From NCBI RefSeq assembly GCF_010015445.1, contig NC_053116.1:43401707-43465706 (forward strand): 64,000 nt of DNA. The letters are read 5' to 3'. The notes beneath the pieces were generated by a model, which saw only the letters and a program-made list of their open reading frames with translations, was not told the origin of the DNA and did no database searches. Source of the DNA: Perca fluviatilis (taxonomy: Eukaryota; Chordata; Actinopteri; Perciformes; Percidae). Made by a program: the position numbers and the translations under genes. Below are positions 1 through 17,926 of the stretch, piece after piece; within the stretch, counting starts at the first letter, position 1, and every line of letters starts with the position of its first letter.

Positions 1-386
1 TCCTCCATCAGGATGTCTGCCAGGCCGCGGAAATCCAGGACCCTCCGACATCAGGTCCGGGGAAGAAACGAGCCCAGGCTGCCGAGGCTCGTCCAGATCA
101 AGCTCAGCGTCCAGACCAGCCGCGATGGGGGCCGGACCGGGGAGGGAGGAGAAGAGGTGAGGCAGGGGGGGGGAGAGCATCGCCTGGGGGTCCAGAGGAG
201 GAGGAGGAGAGAGGAAGAGTTGAGGCTGTGGAGGCCGAGTCTGGCGCTCCAACTCCTATATTAAAAACACAAACGCAGAAAAACAGCAGGAAGTCAGAAC
301 AGAAGAGTGGGCACTACCGTCCCTAGCTGGACTGTGAAATATAAAAAGCTTCCGGGTCTGAGAAGTGAAGCCGATGCTGAAGCTCC

Positions 387-2204
387 CTTAAAGCTGCGTT
401 CTCTCTAACTTCCAGCAGGGGAGACTCCTTAAAGCTGCGTTCTCTCTAACTTCCAGCAGGGGGGGAGACTCCTTAAAGCTGCATTCTCTCTAACTTCCAG
501 CAGGGGGGAGACTCCTTAAAGCTGCATTCTCTCTAACTTCCAGCAGGGGGGAGACTCCTTAAAGCTGCGTTCTCTCTAACTTCCAGCAGGGGGGAGACTC
601 CTTAAAGCTGCGTTCTCTCTAACTTCCAGCAGGGGGGACTCCTTAAAGCTGCGTTCTCTCTAACTTCCAGCAGGGGGAGACTCTTAAAGCTGCGTTCTCT
701 CTAACTTCCAGCAGGGGAGACTCCTTAAAGCTGCGTTCTCTCTAACTTCCAGCGGGGGAGACTCCTTAAAGCTGCGTTCTCTTAACTTCCAGCAGGGGGA
801 GACTCCTTAAAATACGTTCTCTCTTAACTTCCAGCAGGGGAGACTCCCCAAAAGCTGCGTTCTCTCTAACTTCCAGCAAGGGGAGACTCCTTAAAGCGGT
901 TCTCTCTAACTTTCAGCAGGGGAGACTCCTTAAAGCTGCCTTCCCACTAACTTCCAGCAGGGGGGAGACTCCTTAAAGCTGCGTTCTCTCTAACTTCCAG
1001 CAGGGGGGAGACTCCTTAAAGCTGCGTTCTCTCTAACTTCCAGCAGGGGAGACTCCTTAAAGCTGCATTCTCTCTAACTTCCACCGGGGGAGACTCCTTA
1101 AAGCTGCATTCTCTCTAACTTCCAGCAGGGGGAGACTCCTTAAAGCCTGTATTCTCTCTAACTTCCAGCAGGGGAGACTCCTTAAAGCTGCGTTCTCTCT
1201 AACTTCCAGCAGGGGAGACTCCTTAAAAGCTGGTTCTCTCTAACTTCCAGCAGGGGAGACTCCTTAAAGCTGGTTCTCTCTAACTTCCAGCAGGGGAGAC
1301 TCCTTAAAGAACTGCGTTCTCTCTAACTTCAAGCAGGGGAGACTCCTTAAGCTGCGCTTCTCTCTAACTTCCAGCAGGGGGAGACTCCTTAAAGCTGCAT
1401 TCTCTCTAACTTCCAGCAGGGGAGACTCCTTAAAGCTGCATTCTCTCTAACTTCCAGCAGGGGGAGACTCCTTAAAGCTGCATTCTCTCTAACTTCCAGG
1501 GGGGGAGACTCCTTAAAGCTCGTTCTCTCTAACTTCCGCAGGGGGAGACTCCTTAAAGCTGCATTCTCTCTAACTTCCAGCAGGGGAGACTCCTTAAAGC
1601 TGTGTTCTCTCTAACTTCCAGCAGGGGAGACTCCTTAAAGCTGCATTCTCTCTAACTTCCAGCAGGGGAGACTCCTTAAAGCTGCATTCTCTCTAACTTC
1701 CAGCAGGGGAGACTCCTTAAAGCTGTTTCTCTCTAACTTCCAGCAGGGGGGAGTCCTTAAAGCTGTGTTCTCTCTACCTTCCAGCAGGGGGAGACTCCTT
1801 AAAGCTGCATTCTCTCTAACTTCCAGCAGGGGGAGACTCCCTTAAAGCTGCATTCTCTAACTAGCAGGGGGAGACTCCTTAAAGCTGTGTTCTCTCTAAC
1901 TTCCAGCAGGGGAGACTCCTTAAAGCTGCATTCTCTCTAACTTCCAGCAGGGGAGACTCCTTAAAGCTGCGTTCTCTCTAACTTCCAGCAGGGGGAGACT
2001 CCTTAAAGCTGCATTCTCTCTAACTTCCGGGCGGGAGACTCCTTAAAGCTGTATTCTCTCTAACTTCCAGCAGGGGAGACTCCTTAAAAGCTGCATTCTC
2101 TCTAACTGCCGCGGGGAGACTCCTTAAAGCTGCATTCTCTCTAACTTCCAGCGGGGGAGACTCCTTAAAGCTGCGTTCTCTCTAACTTCCAGCAGGGGAG
2201 ACTC
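387..2204. repeat. 41-43-bp minisatellite, about 43 copies
   Basis: Tandem units of the form TTAAAGCTGCATTCTCTCTA followed by ACTTCCAGCAGGGGGAGACTCC fill this stretch, with small length differences in the G run and scattered substitutions. It lies in the tfe3 intron between exons B and C. On the plus strand each unit contains CTCTAAC-TTCCAG, which resembles a branch point plus 3' splice site. Confidence 0.95.
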
Positions 2205-2334
2205 CACTGGCTCCAAAAAGAAGTCTGTTTCTATAGAAGTCTATGAGAAAATGAGCCTACTTCTCTCTATGTCTCGCTATGCCGCATCACCCCCACCAGC
2301 TCCGCCCTCTCGTCCAAATATTGTCATGGTTTAA

Positions 2335-2842
2335 CCCTCCTGTCGTCCTAGGGTCAAATTTGACCCATTTTCAAAAAGTTTCTATATCAGAAATGTTGGT
2401 TTCTTTCATTGAATTTGGGTGTTTAATTCGATTTGATAGCATTTGAAAAAAAAGATGATAAAAGAAAGTAAAAAAAAAGTGACAAAAATGTCAAAAAAAC
2501 TTTAAAAAGTGATTAAAAAAAATTCTTGGAAAAAAAAAACTTAAAAAAACGTTGAAAAAAAGTGATAAAAATGTCAAAAAAAGTGACAAAAATACAAACA
2601 AATGTGACAAAAATGTCCAAAAAAAGCACAAAAAAAGAATTTTTTTTTTTTAAAGTGATTAAACAAAAAACTTGGGAAAAAATGCTTTAAAAAAAATTGA
2701 ACATTTTTTTTCAAAGAATGCTACAAAAAAAGTGTTGATAAAGTTGACCAAAGCATTGGAAAGAAATAGTTTTTTATTTAATTTAAAAGTTTGACCCAGA
2801 AAAACTAAAAGTTGCAGGTTGGACAAGAAGACAACACAAGGG
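2335..2842. mobile_element. TTAA-flanked piggyBac-type MITE
   Basis: Flanked by TTAA at 2331-2334 and 2843-2846. The ends are CCCTCCTGTCGTCC and, inverted, CCCTTGTGTTGTCTTC, imperfect inverted repeats beginning CCC as in piggyBac elements. Just inside the left end is GGGTCAAATTTGACCC; the interior is A-rich, with repeated AAAAAAGTGACAAAAATG motifs and no coding potential. Confidence 0.7.
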
Positions 2843-3387
2843 TTAAAAAACTGAGATGGCCTCGCCAAAATCACCCAAACTCAACCGCCAAACGGCCACA
2901 AAGCCATGGGTGACATCACTGATGCTACGTCCATTATTTTAAGTCTTCTTGGAGTCGTGCCCCCCCCCACCCTCACCTGTATGCGGAGCATCAGGGAGTG
3001 GTTGGTGTTCTCCAGCCTCCTCTGTCTCTCCTCCATCTCTCGGGCTCGCTGTTGCTCCTTCTGCAGCTTGCGGATGTAATCCACCGACGCCTTCAGGATG
3101 GTTCCTTTGTTCCACCTCGATTCCCTGATCAACCAATCACAGGCCTCGCCTCGTTAAGATACACACACACACACACACACACAGAACTATCCAACATAAC
3201 GAGGGGCATTTATTACAGTCAACAGTTTAAATGTAGATGTGTGTTTAACTAGTGAAATCATAAATGCATGAAGTGAAGGGAGTCTTAAATAAAAGCTGGA
3301 TTTGAAATAACAGTCGACACTTAAACTTTTATACTTTCTAATTATTTCCAATCACTTCTAATTCACCATTTTCAATCATCATTATCC

Positions 3388-3680
3388 CTCCTGTTGTCCT
3401 CGGGTCACATTTGACCCATTTTCAAAAACTTTCTACATCAGAAATTTGTTTTCTTTTCAATCAAATTGTCAAAAAGAAAATAATAACGTGGATGGTTCCC
3501 TACAGCTCTTCACAAGTTAAATACATGATCAGTTCACTACTTTCATTGAATTTGGGTGTTTCTATTCAATTTTATAAAGAATGTTGAAAAAGTGACAAAA
3601 TGTCCAAAAATAGTGCAGAAAAGGGACAAAAAAAACCTGGAAAAATGTGGCCAAAAACATCAAGGAAAAGGTAAACAACG
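3388..3680. mobile_element. Second, decayed copy of the same MITE family
   Basis: Starts CCCTCCTGTTGTCCTCGGGT and continues with the same TTTGACCCATTTTCAAAAA and A-rich interior as the element at 2335-2842. The right end runs to a TTAA near 3680, but the inverted terminus is not clear. The rest of 3140-3950 holds only a short (CA)n and unique AT-rich sequence. Confidence 0.5.
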
Positions 3681-4079
3681 TTAACCCTTTTTGTAACCCG
3701 CTCTCAACGCTGAGGATGGCTCATTTGGTAATAAGTAGCTACATAGAAAATGGTAATTTGCAATGTGCACAGCTGTTTGAGTAGCCCAAATGTTCACTGT
3801 ACAAATGTGTACTGTTTTGAACTTACTGCTTGTTGTGTGTCTCGTTGTAACTCATGCAGCAATTCTCCCCAGTGTCCAAAACTACTTCTCCTTGGGAGGC
3901 TAATGAAGATACTTTGACTCAGAGAAGATCTCTGCGGGTTAGTATTAGAGAGAGAGGATGGAGAGGGTACCTCGATCGGTCATGGATTGGGATGAGATTC
4001 GCAGTTCTTTGATCCGATCGCTTACAAGTTTGAACCTCCTCGGCCTCTCGACTGAACACACAGCATCAACATTGTTAGA

Positions 4080-4099
4080 TTATATATATATATATATTC

Positions 4100-4179
<80 letters not shown>
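4080..4179. repeat. (TA)n microsatellite
   Basis: About 100 bp of alternating TA beside the damaged tfe3 exon A, with one TTCG interruption. Confidence 0.95.
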
Positions 4180-4185
<6 letters not shown>

Positions 4186-4303
4186 TTTGTGCGTATATAC
4201 AATAGCATGAAGATGAGGACATCAGAGCATCCTGCAGAGACAAACATGTGTTAGAGAATAACTCCAGAGGACATCAGAGCGTCCTGAGAGACAGAGATGC
4301 TTA

Positions 4304-5084
4304 CTGTACGTACACACCGCCGTCCACTTGAGCTTCTAAAGTTACTGGAAGTCGTTCGTTTTCAATGGAAGCTTCTCTCAGCTGCAAGGAGCGACAAATC
4401 TGTCGGCGTCGCGTTTTGAGTGACCAGAGCGTCAATCAGAAAGTTGAAAGTATGTCAACTTTATGGTAATGAGCTATGACGCGGCTCAGCGGCAAGCAGC
4501 AGCAAATGCCAACAACCAATCGGAATATAGACGTCCTTCGTGCTGGCTGATTCCAGAGAAACATACGATGTAAACTTTTGTTCCTACCAAAACATTAGTT
4601 CAGAGAAAATGGAGGAAAATCTCCTAATTTCCGTTGCTGGGTTCCCCTATCAGTTATGATATAACGTTGTTTGCGTATAGGGATCAGTTAACGTTAACCT
4701 GCCGTCACATGGTCTCTAAACAGTCCTCACGGTGAAGTCCTGCACGGATCAACAGCTGGCGGCTGCTCGCTCTACCTGCATTCTGCTGCGGTTAAGCGGC
4801 TAACGAGCGAGCTAACTGTTAACAGACACCGCTGCGACCAACAAACAATACAAATTCTGTCCTTATATATGTAATTTATAAAAGGTTTCTAGTGTCAGTG
4901 TATTGGCCGTGCAGTGGCTGCTTGAGCTTTTTCTTCAATCGTGTGTTGAACATGATGGAAGAACGCTGCCACGTCAGAGCAGCCAAAGCGTGAAACAGTT
5001 TCCCCGTACTTTCTGACAAGCATCCTTGACAGGGTGGCCAGAGCTTCTTTGGAGCTGAAGTCAGCGGCGGTGTGTACGTACAGT
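4304..5084. mobile_element. PIF/Harbinger-type MITE, copy 1
   Basis: Perfect 19-bp terminal inverted repeats: CTGTACGTACACACCGCCG at the left and its reverse complement at the right, flanked by a 3-bp TTA duplication (4301-4303 and 5085-5087). A TTA/TAA target is the PIF/Harbinger signature. There is no transposase. It occupies most of the gap between atp6ap1 exon 3 and tfe3 exon A. A second copy is at about 9.84-10.58 kb. Confidence 0.85.
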
Positions 5085-5289
5085 TAGTGTTGCTCTGATT
5101 ATGATTTTAGAACATTACCTCCAGGTAAGGTTCAGATTATAAAACATTACCTCTAGATTTGGGAAAACGCTGTCCTGTTTGTTTCCAAATGCTCCTCCGT
5201 ACAGTGTGAAGTCCTCCACACTCATCTGGGGAGAAACACAAACACACAAACACACACTCAACAATTAGACCCAAGAAACTACAAACTGT

Positions 5290-5326
<37 letters not shown>

Positions 5327-5446
5327 GTGTGTGTGTGTACCTTATCCTGCAGGAACAGCACCACGTTCTTCGGGCCGGCCCTCAGAGCTCTCTGCAGGTA
5401 ACCAGCGAGCTGCTGCGGGCCGACCACATGACCGGCCGCTGGGGGA

Positions 5447-5569
5447 GACTGAGCGGGGAGGGAGACCCTGGAGAGGAGATTTAATGATTGTATATACAGT
5501 ATATGCTGCATCTAATATTCAGATCAGATATTACTGAGCGGGGAGGGAGACCCTGGAGAGGAGATTTAA
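5447..5569. repeat. 86-bp local duplication covering the atp6ap1 exon 2 acceptor
   Basis: The 36-bp block at 5447-5482 recurs at 5533-5568 with near identity. It includes the exon 2 acceptor (reverse complement TCTCCTCTCCAG) and the first coding bases, so intron 1 carries a decoy copy of the splice acceptor about 86 bp upstream. Confidence 0.8.
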
Positions 5570-6305
5570 AGATATTATATAGATAAATGATATTAGGAGA
5601 CCTGCTGGGAGAAGGCGATGTTAAAGAAGTTAAAGTGAGCCTCTCTAACATCTTCACATACTGCAGTAAGAGTGTGTAGTAACTGAACACACTTCCAGGA
5701 TAATAAGTCAGCTGCTGCTTGCGTCCACTAGATGGAGCCGTTGGCTTTTAGAGTTAGCTCTGACAGCTGTCTGCTGTTTGTCCGATTCAGCAGAAATACA
5801 ATGAAGAAATGAAAAAACAACAAATTATCTTTTTAGATACAGATGTTGACAAAGTTTTCCTTTGGGGACATTATGTAAAGTTGGTAAAAAAGGGAATAAC
5901 TTGCAATATATATTGCAGAATATCACAATAATAAAGTACCTCAACTGTGTACTTGAGTAAATGTACTCCGTTACTTTCCACTAGCCTACTGCTCCTATAA
6001 AGTTTCTATTTTTGTATTTATTCTTTTTAAGGTAAATGATCATTTACATGTTGCTTTATTTCAACACCAGAATCTGAAATAATAAAGATTAATGTTCATG
6101 TTCTGAACTCACACACACACTGTCATAAAACCTTCGTACGATACACTTTTTATTTATACACTTTTATAATATAAAATAATTTAATATAATATAATATATA
6201 ATATAATGTAATGTAATGTAATATAATAAAATATAATATAATATAATTTAGCCTACAGATAGTCAGACGGTATAAAGCTGCTGTCAACTGATCTGTCACA
6301 TTACA

Positions 6306-6451
6306 TTACATTATCTCAGAGGATTACAGGAGATACTTACGTTACATTATCTCAGAGGATTACGGGAAATACTCACGTTACATTATCCCAGAGGATTACA
6401 GGAAATACTCACGTTACATTATCTCAGAGGATTACGGGAAATACTCACGTT
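6306..6451. repeat. 36-bp tandem repeat, 4 copies
   Basis: Units of GTTACATTATCTCAGAGGAT followed by TACGGGAAATACTCAC in atp6ap1 intron 1. The rest of that intron (5570-6830) is AT-rich, with simple (TATA) stretches and no recognised gene. Confidence 0.9.
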
Positions 6452-6979
6452 ATGTTTCCTTAGTTTAATTATTTAAAATCGCTTAAAGGAAGCACCGTTT
6501 AGTCTATATATAGGCTATATATATACATACACACACACGTTTATATATGTCCATGTAGCATATATGATAATATATATCGTATGTATATGTGTAGGCCTAT
6601 GTTTAAAAACATATAGGCTATCCATGTACATTCCAGCAGAGACTGACGGAGACTGGTATTCCCTGATAGATAGGGTTAGGGTTATATAAATATATATAAA
6701 TGTAGCCTATAAATGACTCGCAGCATCCAGCGACTCTGACGGTTGGATGAAGGATAGAAGCAGAGCGTAATGAGACATAGCAAATGAAGAAATAACACTA
6801 ATAATAATGATTAAATGTAACATGGCTCACCCCTCACTGGTCCACAGGATCAGCGGAACCTGCTCATCGCAGTTTCCCGGGTTTAAGACGCTGAACCCGG
6901 CCAAAAAAAGAACCAAACGCGCCGAGAAGCGGCTGAGTTGCAGTGTCCCTGTGGCCGCCATCTTTAATCCTCCGAGCAG

Positions 6980-6988
6980 CGACGTCAT
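6980..6988 (-). promoter_or_regulatory. CRE-like site in the atp6ap1 5' region
   Basis: On the minus strand, ATGACGTCG lies about 20 bp upstream of the atp6ap1 ATG (6961). It matches seven of eight bases of the CRE consensus TGACGTCA. Position and GC-rich surroundings fit a proximal promoter or 5' UTR; function is inferred. Confidence 0.4.
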
Positions 6989-7089
6989 GGGACGAGAGGA
7001 AGAAGACGACGCTGCTCTGCCTCGTTCTCACTCTGATGCATCGCATACTAATACATATAAACACATAATACAGAGTACTAGCCTACATG

Positions 7090-7345
7090 TACAGTGCTCA
7101 GCATAAGTGAATACACCCATGCTAAAGTTAACTAAAAAGAGGAATAAAAAAATCATCTTTTGGAAATTGATCTTAATGCCTTAATTAAAAAAAAAAAAAA
7201 AAGAGGGAAAATCCAACATTTAAGAACACAAATTTTCTTTGTGAATGAATAATGTATCGTGAATAAATAAATGTTCCTCCTTAAAATACAGAAAAATAAT
7301 GTTTCAGGAATAAAATGTATAAACGTGGCTGTAAACAATGTTGGT
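7090..7345. mobile_element. Tc1/mariner-like terminal fragment
   Basis: Begins ACAGTGCTCAGCATAAGTGA, a sequence typical of teleost Tc1-like termini, followed by AT-rich DNA without a transposase frame. The stretch 7345-8195 is otherwise intergenic, with no gene recognised. Confidence 0.45.
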
Positions 7346-7553
7346 TTTCTTTATTAATCTGTTCCATCAGCACCGAGTGTTACAGAGACAAATACACGTT
7401 TCAAAAGATGAAAACTTGAATATATATATATATACATATTTATTGATTGGCGTTTACATCCAGTAGGAAAGAGTGGCAATCACAGTAAGGCCGTACATTT
7501 ATAAAAATAGATCAGAGGGTTAGAAAATCTGAAACAAAATCACTTCTTTACAT

Positions 7554-7632
7554 CTGCAGTCATAGGTTTTATAGATATAAAACATGTTTTATATAATAGA
7601 TATAAAACATGTTTTATATCTGTGACTGCAGA
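7554..7632. repeat. Imperfect inverted repeat (hairpin)
   Basis: CTGCAGTCATAGGTTTTATA at the left is mirrored by TATATCTGTGACTGCAG at the right. Between them, ATATAAAACATGTTTTATAT (itself palindromic) occurs twice. Confidence 0.75.
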
Positions 7633-8196
7633 GGAAGCATTCAAAGGAAAGAAGGATCTGATGAAGAGTTCACAGGAAACAAAGTTTCTACAGAGCTGAG
7701 AAATTCAGTTGAGTGTTTAAGAAAGAGAGAGAGAGGTTAGTACGACTCATTCAAAAGTAATAAAACCAAACATTATATTATCCTACCAATCATATACTCT
7801 GCATGCCTGTTTCTGACCACTGCTGTGAACTTTAACATGCTTTGATTCATTATTATTATGAATAACAGGAGCACACTGCATACTAATCTTTAGTATTTAA
7901 CCAGACAGGTTGATGGAACCAGACCAGAAAGTTCCTAAGACTCTGCAGATCTTCAGATCATATTCAAAAACAGGTTTTGTACAGTTTGGCAACTAAACCA
8001 CTTTAGTTCCTTCAAATGTTGCGGTCAACATTTCTTCTGCTTGTGTTTCCATCCTGTAACTTTGTCTCTCTGCTGTTAGGGGCGGAGTCTGCTGACTGTC
8101 TGCGGCCTCTCTCTTCTCTCTCCTGCAGACGGATCACAGATCATGCTAATGCTAATGCTATCACTTCTTACTGCTGCTGCTTCACAATAAAAGCCG

Positions 8197-8878
8197 AGTG
8201 TCCTGTAAGAGTTATAAACATTACAGTGTCCTGTAAGAGTTATAAACATTACAGAGTGTCCTGTAATAGTTATAAACATTACAGAGTGTCCTGTAAGAGT
8301 TATAAACATTACAGTGTCCTGTAAGAGTTATAAACATTAGTGTCCTGTAAGAGTTATAAACATTACAGAGTTTCCTGTAAGAGTTATAAACATTACAGTG
8401 TCCTGTAAGAGTTATAAACATTACAGAGTGTCCTGTAAGAGTTATAAACATTACAGAGTGTCCTGTAAGAGTTATAAACATTACAGAGTGTCCTGTAAGA
8501 GTTATAAACATTACAGAGTGTCCTGTAAGAGTTATAAACATTACAGTGTCCTGTAAGAGTTATAAACATTACAGAGTGTCCTGTAAGAGTTATAAACATT
8601 ACAGTGTCCTGTAAGAGTTATAAACATTACAGAGTGTCCTGTAAGAGTTATAAACATTACAGAGTGTCCTGTAAGAGTTATAAACATTACAGAGTGTCCT
8701 GTAAGAGTTATAAACATTACAGAGTGTCCTGTAAGAGTTATAAACATTACAGAGTGTCCTGTAAGAGTTATAAACATTACAGTGTCCTGTAAGAGTTATA
8801 AACATTACAGTGTCCTGTAAGAGTTATAAACATTACAGAGTGTCCTGTAAGAGTTATAAACGATACAGAGCGTGCCCT
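8197..8878. repeat. 27/29-bp minisatellite, about 24 copies
   Basis: Units of GTCCTGTAAGAGTTATAAAC ATTACAG, with or without an extra AG before the next unit, so the period alternates between 27 and 29. Long open frames across it (YNSYRTL repeats) are repeat artefacts. 8880-9520 is unique intergenic sequence with no gene seen. Confidence 0.95.
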
Positions 8879-9526
8879 ACAACGGGGAATCAGACGGCTC
8901 AAAGCATGATGGGAAAACTGATTACTGACGGATTTCTTTAATAAAACAACCTGAGTAAATTTGTGACATTGTAAACAAACAGCTGGTTCTCTGCTGTTGT
9001 ATTCCTGATGAAGTATTAAACTGTACTCGCTGTCCTCACCGGTAACCACGGTGACTGAAACCTTCAGGGTTATAATGGTAAGGTTAGAGAGAGATCATGG
9101 TTACGGTGAATTAACATGCAAACATTATTGCAGATCAGAGACTGCGGTCTGTCTGAGGTGTGTGGGATCAATAAAGTCTGAGAATCTCCTTCATATCCAG
9201 ATAAACTGGGATTGGAACTGACATTTCCCTAACGTGACTCATATCCAATCAGAAGAGTAATAGAATCAGGACCATCAGGAAATCACTGGTGACACCCAGC
9301 CCTGCAGATGGCCACTCATATGAGTAATGATACATCATGTCCAGACGAATCATTCAAGATCTTTGACAGCACGTTACCAAACCATCCATCTTTATTTTAA
9401 TCTGTTTATCCTGTTCTGCTTTTAAACATTAACAGAGAACGTCCTGTTTTCCACCGATGCAGCAGTTAGAAACCGTGATGACTCGGAGACTCCGGGGTGG
9501 AGGAATGTAGCTCCAGAGAGAACAGG

Positions 9527-9537
9527 AAGTGTGTGTG

Positions 9538-9572
<35 letters not shown>

Positions 9573-9573
9573 A
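9527..9573. repeat. (TG)n microsatellite
   Basis: Dinucleotide run with one TTTG interruption, just beyond the 3' end of tafazzin. Confidence 0.95.
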
Positions 9574-9700
9574 GATATTACCCTCAGTCAGGGTAAAGGA
9601 TCATCAGTCTTATATATGTATATATTATATACAGTCAGGCATGGCGGCTGGGAGTCAGGATCAGGATCTGGATCTGGCCTGGATCAGGATCTGGTCTGTA

Positions 9701-16763
<7,063 letters not shown>

Positions 16764-16776
16764 CGCAGCGCTACGC

Positions 16777-16982
16777 ACACACACATCAACCTGGAACTAC
16801 ACAACACACACAAATCAACCTGGAACTAAACAACACACACACACACACACACACACATCAACATTGAACTACATTAGACACACACACACACACACATACA
16901 TCAAACTAAACAACAACACACACACACACAACACACAACCTGGAACTAAACAAGACACACACACATCAACCTGGAACTACAC

Positions 16983-17017
<35 letters not shown>

Positions 17018-17041
17018 CAACCGGAACTACACAACACACAC

Positions 17042-17077
<36 letters not shown>

Positions 17078-17268
17078 AACTTCGTTACTCTGTAGAATCA
17101 TGTATATGATGTTAAGGTATTATAACACACACACACACACAACACAAAACACACACACACACACACACTAACGTCGTTACTCTGTAGAATCATGTATATG
17201 ATGTTAAGGTATTATAACACACACACACAACACAAAACACACACACACACACACACACTAACTTCGTT
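16777..17268. repeat. Compound (CA)n repeat with spacer units
   Basis: CA runs separated by ATCAACCTGGAACTACACAA spacers, then two copies of a 95-bp block containing CTAACTTCGTTACTCTG and AGAATCATGTATATGATG. It lies immediately upstream of the tafazzin start codon, in the presumed 5' intron. Confidence 0.9.
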
Positions 17269-17535
17269 ACTCTGCAGAATCATGTGATTTGTAACACATG
17301 TTCTCTCCCAACAGGAACATTTAGTCAATCATAGAACAATGTCATAAAAACACTAAAATCAGATGGAATTACAGAAACTGCATTATTTATATGTGTCAGT
17401 CAGGTCTGCCCTTAAACAGTAATAATAGACAATAGTCATCGTATTGATCATATATTGTGTTTTACATTGCAGTTTCTCTTGAAGCCTCTCTACATTATTG
17501 TTTTGTTGGGTTTAGTAAAAATAATTTAAAGATAA

Positions 17536-17584
17536 CTTTTTGGGCTTTTCCGCCTTTATTTGACAGGACAGCTAGTTGAGAAAG

Positions 17585-17626
<42 letters not shown>

Positions 17627-17738
17627 AAGACATGCAGGAAATCGTCACAAGTCGGATTTGAACCCTGGACCTCTGCGTCGAGGAACAAACCTCCAAGTAT
17701 ATGTGTGCCTGCTCTACCCACTGAACCAACCCGGCCAA
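17536..17738 (-). mobile_element. tRNA-derived SINE
   Basis: On the minus strand the head carries a pol III A box (TGGTTCAGTGGGTAGAGC) and B box (GGTTCAAATCC) about 50 bp apart. A (TC)n tract and a tail ending AAAGGCGGAAAAGCCC follow. The related element at 45.1 kb lacks this stretch, which marks it as an insertion. Confidence 0.75.
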
Positions 17739-17926
17739 CATTTTGTTTCTTTTGCTGCAGAGATTCAATACAAAAAATGATTGACCCATCTCAGAGTAGC
17801 TTTATAGAATGTACAGTTTATGAACAAAAGGAGACAGAGACAGAATTGTCCTGGTACTCCTCTTCCTCTCCCTCGTGAAGGCATTTTTCTTATTTTCTGT
17901 GTTCATCTACAGTATATTGTTCAAAT

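Larger units (their letters stand above)
1..4051 (-). pseudogene. tfe3: MITF/TFE-family bHLH-leucine zipper transcription factor, 3' exons, damaged (tfe3-like)
   Basis: Three exons in order on the minus strand. Exon A (3971-4051, acceptor at 4052-4053) encodes the basic/helix-1 part: ER-RRF and SDRIKEL are clear. It is 81 nt where the family exon is 76, and the stretch after KEL is scrambled, so the frame to the next exon is lost. Exon B (2977-3124, 148 nt, the usual length) encodes helix 2 and the zipper, with [18 protein letters not shown] intact. Exon C (255 to beyond base 1) starts in phase with ELERQ and stays open through acidic residues. The family motif ADILMEE near base 1-20 is in a different frame, so there is a frameshift near base 38-45. 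KLQKEQQR favours TFE3 over MITF or TFEB. Family members bind E-box/CLEAR sites and control lysosome genes. The 5' exons are absent. I infer a decaying copy; sequence error is the alternative. Confidence 0.7.
5151..6961 (-). pseudogene. atp6ap1: V-type proton ATPase accessory subunit 1 (Ac45), exons 1-3 only
   Basis: Exon 1 (6831-6961) starts MAATGTLQLS, has a hydrophobic signal peptide (about residues 14-27) and ends QVPLILWTSEG. Exon 2 (5341-5467) encodes VVGPQQLAGYLQRALRAGP and NVVLFLQDK. Exon 3 (5151-5225) encodes [19 protein letters not shown] and FPNLE. Phases match (2, 0, 0) and all junctions are GT-AG. Ac45 is an ER/secretory-pathway type I membrane protein that assembles with the V-ATPase Vo sector; only the start of its luminal domain is here. 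The remaining exons, including the transmembrane segment, are not found between 5150 and the tfe3 exon at 4051, so the gene is truncated in this sequence. Its position downstream of tafazzin in the same orientation matches human Xq28. The three exons themselves are undamaged. Confidence 0.85.

Noticed and set aside
8076..8805. Several open frames reading YNSYRTL or MFITLTGHSV repeats
   Set aside because: They are translations of the 27/29-bp minisatellite; frames open only because the unit lacks stops.
8197..8878. CRISPR-like array of regular repeats
   Set aside because: Units are contiguous without unique spacers and the DNA is clearly from a fish.
17536..17738. Functional tRNA gene
   Set aside because: A and B boxes are present, but the cloverleaf is not intact and SINE-type body and tail follow.
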